DNA of 14,263 bases from Pseudomonadota bacterium (lineage in GTDB: Bacteria > Pseudomonadota > Gammaproteobacteria > Pseudomonadales > Azotimanducaceae): contig JAQBYL010000050.1 in the NCBI GenBank assembly GCA_027622495.1, forward strand, positions 1 through 14,263, in the 5' to 3' direction. The notes beneath the pieces were generated by a model. The model did not search any database, was not told the DNA's origin, and saw only the letters and a program-made list of their open reading frames with translations. The position numbers were made by a program, and so were the translations under genes. Each line of letters opens with the position of its first letter. The first letter of the stretch is position 1. Below are positions 13,176 to 14,263 of the stretch, piece after piece.

Positions 13176-14263
13176 GTGTTTCGACCCGGAAGAAAGTCAC
13201 TGTTTTCAATATCTGGCATTGGTGTGCTGCTGTTCGCGCTCACCGGCTACAGTCAGGCATCGGAGCATTCCCCGCGCAAAGGCCAGGTTTTTATCACCCC
13301 ATTCGCAGCCTATCTCGGAACAACCGATGACATGGGTTTAGAGGGCCACGACACCGGCCCGGTTATTGGTATCGGTTACGCACTCAGTGAAAACTGGGCG
13401 ATTGAGGGTCTGTACTTCAAGAACCAGCTGGAGGCCGATGGAACCGACGATACCGTCGAAACCAAGACAACGTGGCTGAATCTGCTGTACAGCTTCGACA
13501 ACAAAGGCGATCGCTGGCAGCCCTACACGACATTCGGTGGCGGTCGAATCGAATTTTTTGATGCTCCCGCATCGTTTGAAAACCATGATATTCAGCTCAA
13601 CGGCGGTGTTGGTTTCTTCTCCAACTTTTCCAAGCGGGTGGGTTTCCGTGGTGATGTCCGTGCGGTCTGGAGCGAAGATGCAAGCTCCATCAGCCCCATG
13701 GCCCTGTTGGGTATGACGGTCACACTCGGTCGTATCCCTGATTCCACACCAGTGGTGGTGGCGGCAGCAGTGCCGGTCGACAGCGATGGTGATGGCGTGT
13801 CGGACAACAATGACCGATGCCCTGGCACACCGGCAGGCGCACGGGTTGACGCTTACGGTTGTGAGCTTGACGATGACCGCGACGGTGTGGTGAACAGCAA
13901 GGATGAGTGCCCGGATACCGAGGCAGGCGCCAAGGTAGACGAGAAAGGCTGTTATCTGATGCTCGAAGAAACCGTCACCATCGACCTTAAGCTTGAATTT
14001 GGTGTGAACTCGGCGGATCTGACCCCGGCGCACGCAAGCGAAATCAATACGGTGGTGGACTTTCTGAAAGCCTACCCTGGCACCGATGCCATTATCGAAG
14101 GCCACACCGACTCAACCGGTGCTGCGGACTACAATCAGGGTCTGTCGGAACGACGCGCAAACAGCGTCCGGGAGTATCTGGTATCGAAGGGCGTCAATGC
14201 ACGGCGCCTGAGTGCTGTTGGATACGGCGAGACCAAGCCGATCGACACCAACGACACCCCGGT
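13176..14263 (+). CDS. OmpA family outer membrane protein (3' end beyond window)
   Basis: At least 362 residues, running off the right edge. Residues 1-28 form a signal peptide: a basic start (MFRPGRK), a hydrophobic core (ISGIGVLLFALTG) and cleavage expected after YSQA. Residues of about 32-195 form an OmpA-like eight-stranded beta-barrel with alternating aromatic strands. About 200-262 carries two thrombospondin type-3 calcium-binding repeats (DSDGDGVSDNNDRCP and DDDRDGVVNSKDECP). About 267 onward is the OmpA C-terminal peptidoglycan-binding domain. There D312 (EGHTDS) and R327 (GLSERRA) match the diaminopimelate-binding Asp and Arg of E. coli OmpA. It links the outer membrane to the cell wall. 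The only standard start is GTG 13176, with GGAG ten bases upstream; a much stronger GGGAGGGGG at 13132-13140 points further upstream. Confidence 0.93.
   Translation, partial: MFRPGRKSLFSISGIGVLLFALTGYSQASEHSPRKGQVFITPFAAYLGTTDDMGLEGHDTGPVIGIGYALSENWAIEGLYFKNQLEADGTDDTVETKTTWLNLLYSFDNKGDRWQPYTTFGGGRIEFFDAPASFENHDIQLNGGVGFFSNFSKRVGFRGDVRAVWSEDASSISPMALLGMTVTLGRIPDSTPVVVAAAVPVDSDGDGVSDNNDRCPGTPAGARVDAYGCELDDDRDGVVNSKDECPDTEAGAKVDEKGCYLMLEETVTIDLKLEFGVNSADLTPAHASEINTVVDFLKAYPGTDAIIEGHTDSTGAADYNQGLSERRANSVREYLVSKGVNARRLSAVGYGETKPIDTNDTP

Noticed and set aside
13033..13341. 102-codon plus-strand frame just before the porin
   Set aside because: More than half overlaps the signal peptide and barrel start of the OmpA-like gene in another frame, and its sequence is not recognisable. 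A short leader peptide is not excluded.
13338..14105. 255-codon minus-strand open frame opposite the OmpA gene
   Set aside because: The plus frame carries barrel, type-3 repeat and OmpA C-terminal motifs; the antisense frame is explained by its base composition.
1..14263. Phage defence system, toxin-antitoxin pair or CRISPR array
   Set aside because: No nuclease, toxin or array-like repeats were seen; the two small convergent genes overlap tail to tail rather than forming an operon as toxin-antitoxin pairs do.

Overview
The window looks like a piece of a heterotrophic gammaproteobacterial chromosome. The support is indirect: moderately high GC by eye, a DUF6316-type small protein (a family I associate with Pseudomonas-like and marine gammaproteobacteria), an OmpA with thrombospondin type-3 repeats, and a DUF4372/DDE IS4-family transposase. 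I cannot name a genus from sequence alone. No RNA genes, CRISPR arrays or origins were seen.

Layout. (1) 1-308: the truncated N-terminal half of an IS4-type transposase (minus strand) runs off the left edge. (2) 518-1180: a DUF899 thioredoxin-like protein (plus), which meets the next gene tail to tail with a 4-base overlap. (3) 1177-3083: a minus-strand pair, Rieske oxygenase alpha subunit then SnoaL/NTF2-like protein, joined by an ATGA overlap. (4) 3186-7511: a divergent plus-strand operon of an MFS transporter, a TauD/TfdA-type Fe(II)/2-oxoglutarate dioxygenase and a full-length relative of the N,N-dimethylformamidase large subunit. (5) 7560-11423: a convergent minus-strand operon of SDR oxidoreductase, EHN-type epoxide hydrolase and acetoacetyl-CoA synthetase. 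(6) 11492-14263: apparently housekeeping or accessory genes: a two-TM GGDEF diguanylate cyclase, a 67-aa basic protein, a 75-aa DUF6316 protein and a partial OmpA-family porin/peptidoglycan anchor.

The centre (1177-11423) reads as a catabolic island. Uptake would be by the MFS protein. Oxygen insertion would be by two unrelated non-heme iron oxygenases (Rieske and TauD-like). C-N bond hydrolysis would be by an iron amidohydrolase of the dimethylformamidase family. Clean-up of the carbon skeleton would be by epoxide hydrolase, dehydrogenase and CoA ligase, ending in acetoacetyl-CoA. This combination does not match any named pathway I know. The likely substrate class is an N-alkyl or N-acyl amide carrying an oxidisable chain or ring, but that is inference. 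Three expected partners are absent from the window: a Rieske ferredoxin/reductase, a dimethylformamidase small subunit, and any transcriptional regulator. The transposase remnant at the left border fits acquisition or rearrangement of this block.
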